Shown here: in pieces, positions 49,514 through 49,644 of the stretch
Position numbering within the stretch: the stretch's first letter is position 1
How the letters are laid out: every line of letters starts with the position of its first letter
Origin: Clostridia bacterium
GTDB lineage: Bacteria; Bacillota; Clostridia; Monoglobales; Monoglobaceae
DNA length: 49,644 nt
Direction of reading: 5' to 3'
Assembly (NCBI GenBank): GCA_017436245.1
Contig: JAFSDN010000011.1
Span: forward strand, 1 to 49,644
Program-made: the position numbers and the translations under genes
The notes under the pieces: generated by a model
The model's input: only the letters and a program-made list of their open reading frames with translations
Databases searched by the model: none
Told to the model about the DNA's origin: nothing

Positions 49514-49644
49514 ATAACGAACGTCCTCAGTCGAAATAGCGTAATTACACTATTTCACAGCAGCAAACATTTTGCTGCCATGAAAATTATTTCGAGAAAT
49601 AATTTTCGAGGACTTCGTTGCAATGAAGTGCCGGGAATTTGCCA
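49514..49644. repeat. Two-lobed multi-hairpin repeat element, second copy (cut by window edge)
   Basis: The first 131 bp align without gaps to 9142-9272, with 24 differences by eye. Lobe A is kept: GTCCTC (49523-49528) with GAGGAC (49608-49613), and hairpins 49533-49556, 49559-49579, 49583-49606. Half the differences fall in six compensated base pairs. It sits 8 bp after the terminator of the SLH gene. Confidence 0.85.

Overview
The window reads as a stretch of chromosome from an anaerobic, probably spore-forming member of the Clostridia (Bacillota). The evidence is Gram-positive gene content: a SpoIID homologue, a SpoVB-like flippase, SLH-domain surface proteins, a BspA-type leucine-rich surface protein and strong AGGAGG-type ribosome binding sites. 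Other markers are TTGACA/TATAAT promoters, an rpsF-ssb-rpsR operon and a purine operon under a ZTP riboswitch. I cannot name a genus. No phage, plasmid, transposase, CRISPR array, tRNA or rRNA gene was seen.

Layout. 1-771: 5' part of ftsH, running off the left edge. 1044-4420: three related cyclophilin-type prolyl isomerases (membrane-anchored, cytosolic, SLH-anchored) with an SGNH hydrolase between them. 4499-7186: large AT-rich secreted LRR/stalk-domain protein. 7187-8048: gene-free, hairpin-rich. 8049-9118: DUF421/DUF4363 membrane pair. 9142-9422: a two-lobed multi-hairpin repeat element, with a second copy starting at 49514. 9523-11895: small beta-domain protein, SpoIID-like/peptidoglycan-binding protein and a second peptidoglycan-binding protein, probably spore-related. 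12119-16836: trmB, membrane protein, FliB-like protein, 37-residue membrane peptide, tandem cupins, DUF5662 protein and AEC transporter. 17075-17419: two tiny Cys-rich membrane peptides. 17620: tmk.

18299-31421 is the purine operon: promoter, ZTP riboswitch with terminator, then purE, a purF-like gene, purM, purN, a PurO-like IMP cyclohydrolase, an AICAR formyltransferase, purD, long-form purL and fhs. ZTP builds up when 10-formyl-THF is short. The operon encodes both formyl-THF-using enzymes (PurN, AICARFT) and the formyl-THF producer Fhs, so signal and response match. Four long hairpins of one family sit at three gene junctions of this operon. The PurF-like protein lacks the N-terminal catalytic cysteine.

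31489-36217: divergent amino-sugar locus, with a LacI-type regulator plus ceramidase-family hydrolase on one side and NagA plus NagB-like enzymes on the other. 36713-38286: creatininase-family hydrolase and a zinc-ribbon membrane protein. 38370-41611 (minus strand): spoIID, cytidylate-kinase-like gene and spoVB-like flippase. 41793-42856: rpsF-ssb-rpsR. 42946-49436: envelope genes (stalk-domain protein, SLH amidase, U32 protein, large SLH protein).

The strongest leads for something undescribed are the two-lobed element, whose two copies differ by compensated base-pair changes, and the purine-operon hairpin family. Next come the PurF with a degenerate glutaminase site, the tandem Cys-rich peptides and the SLH-cyclophilin fusion.
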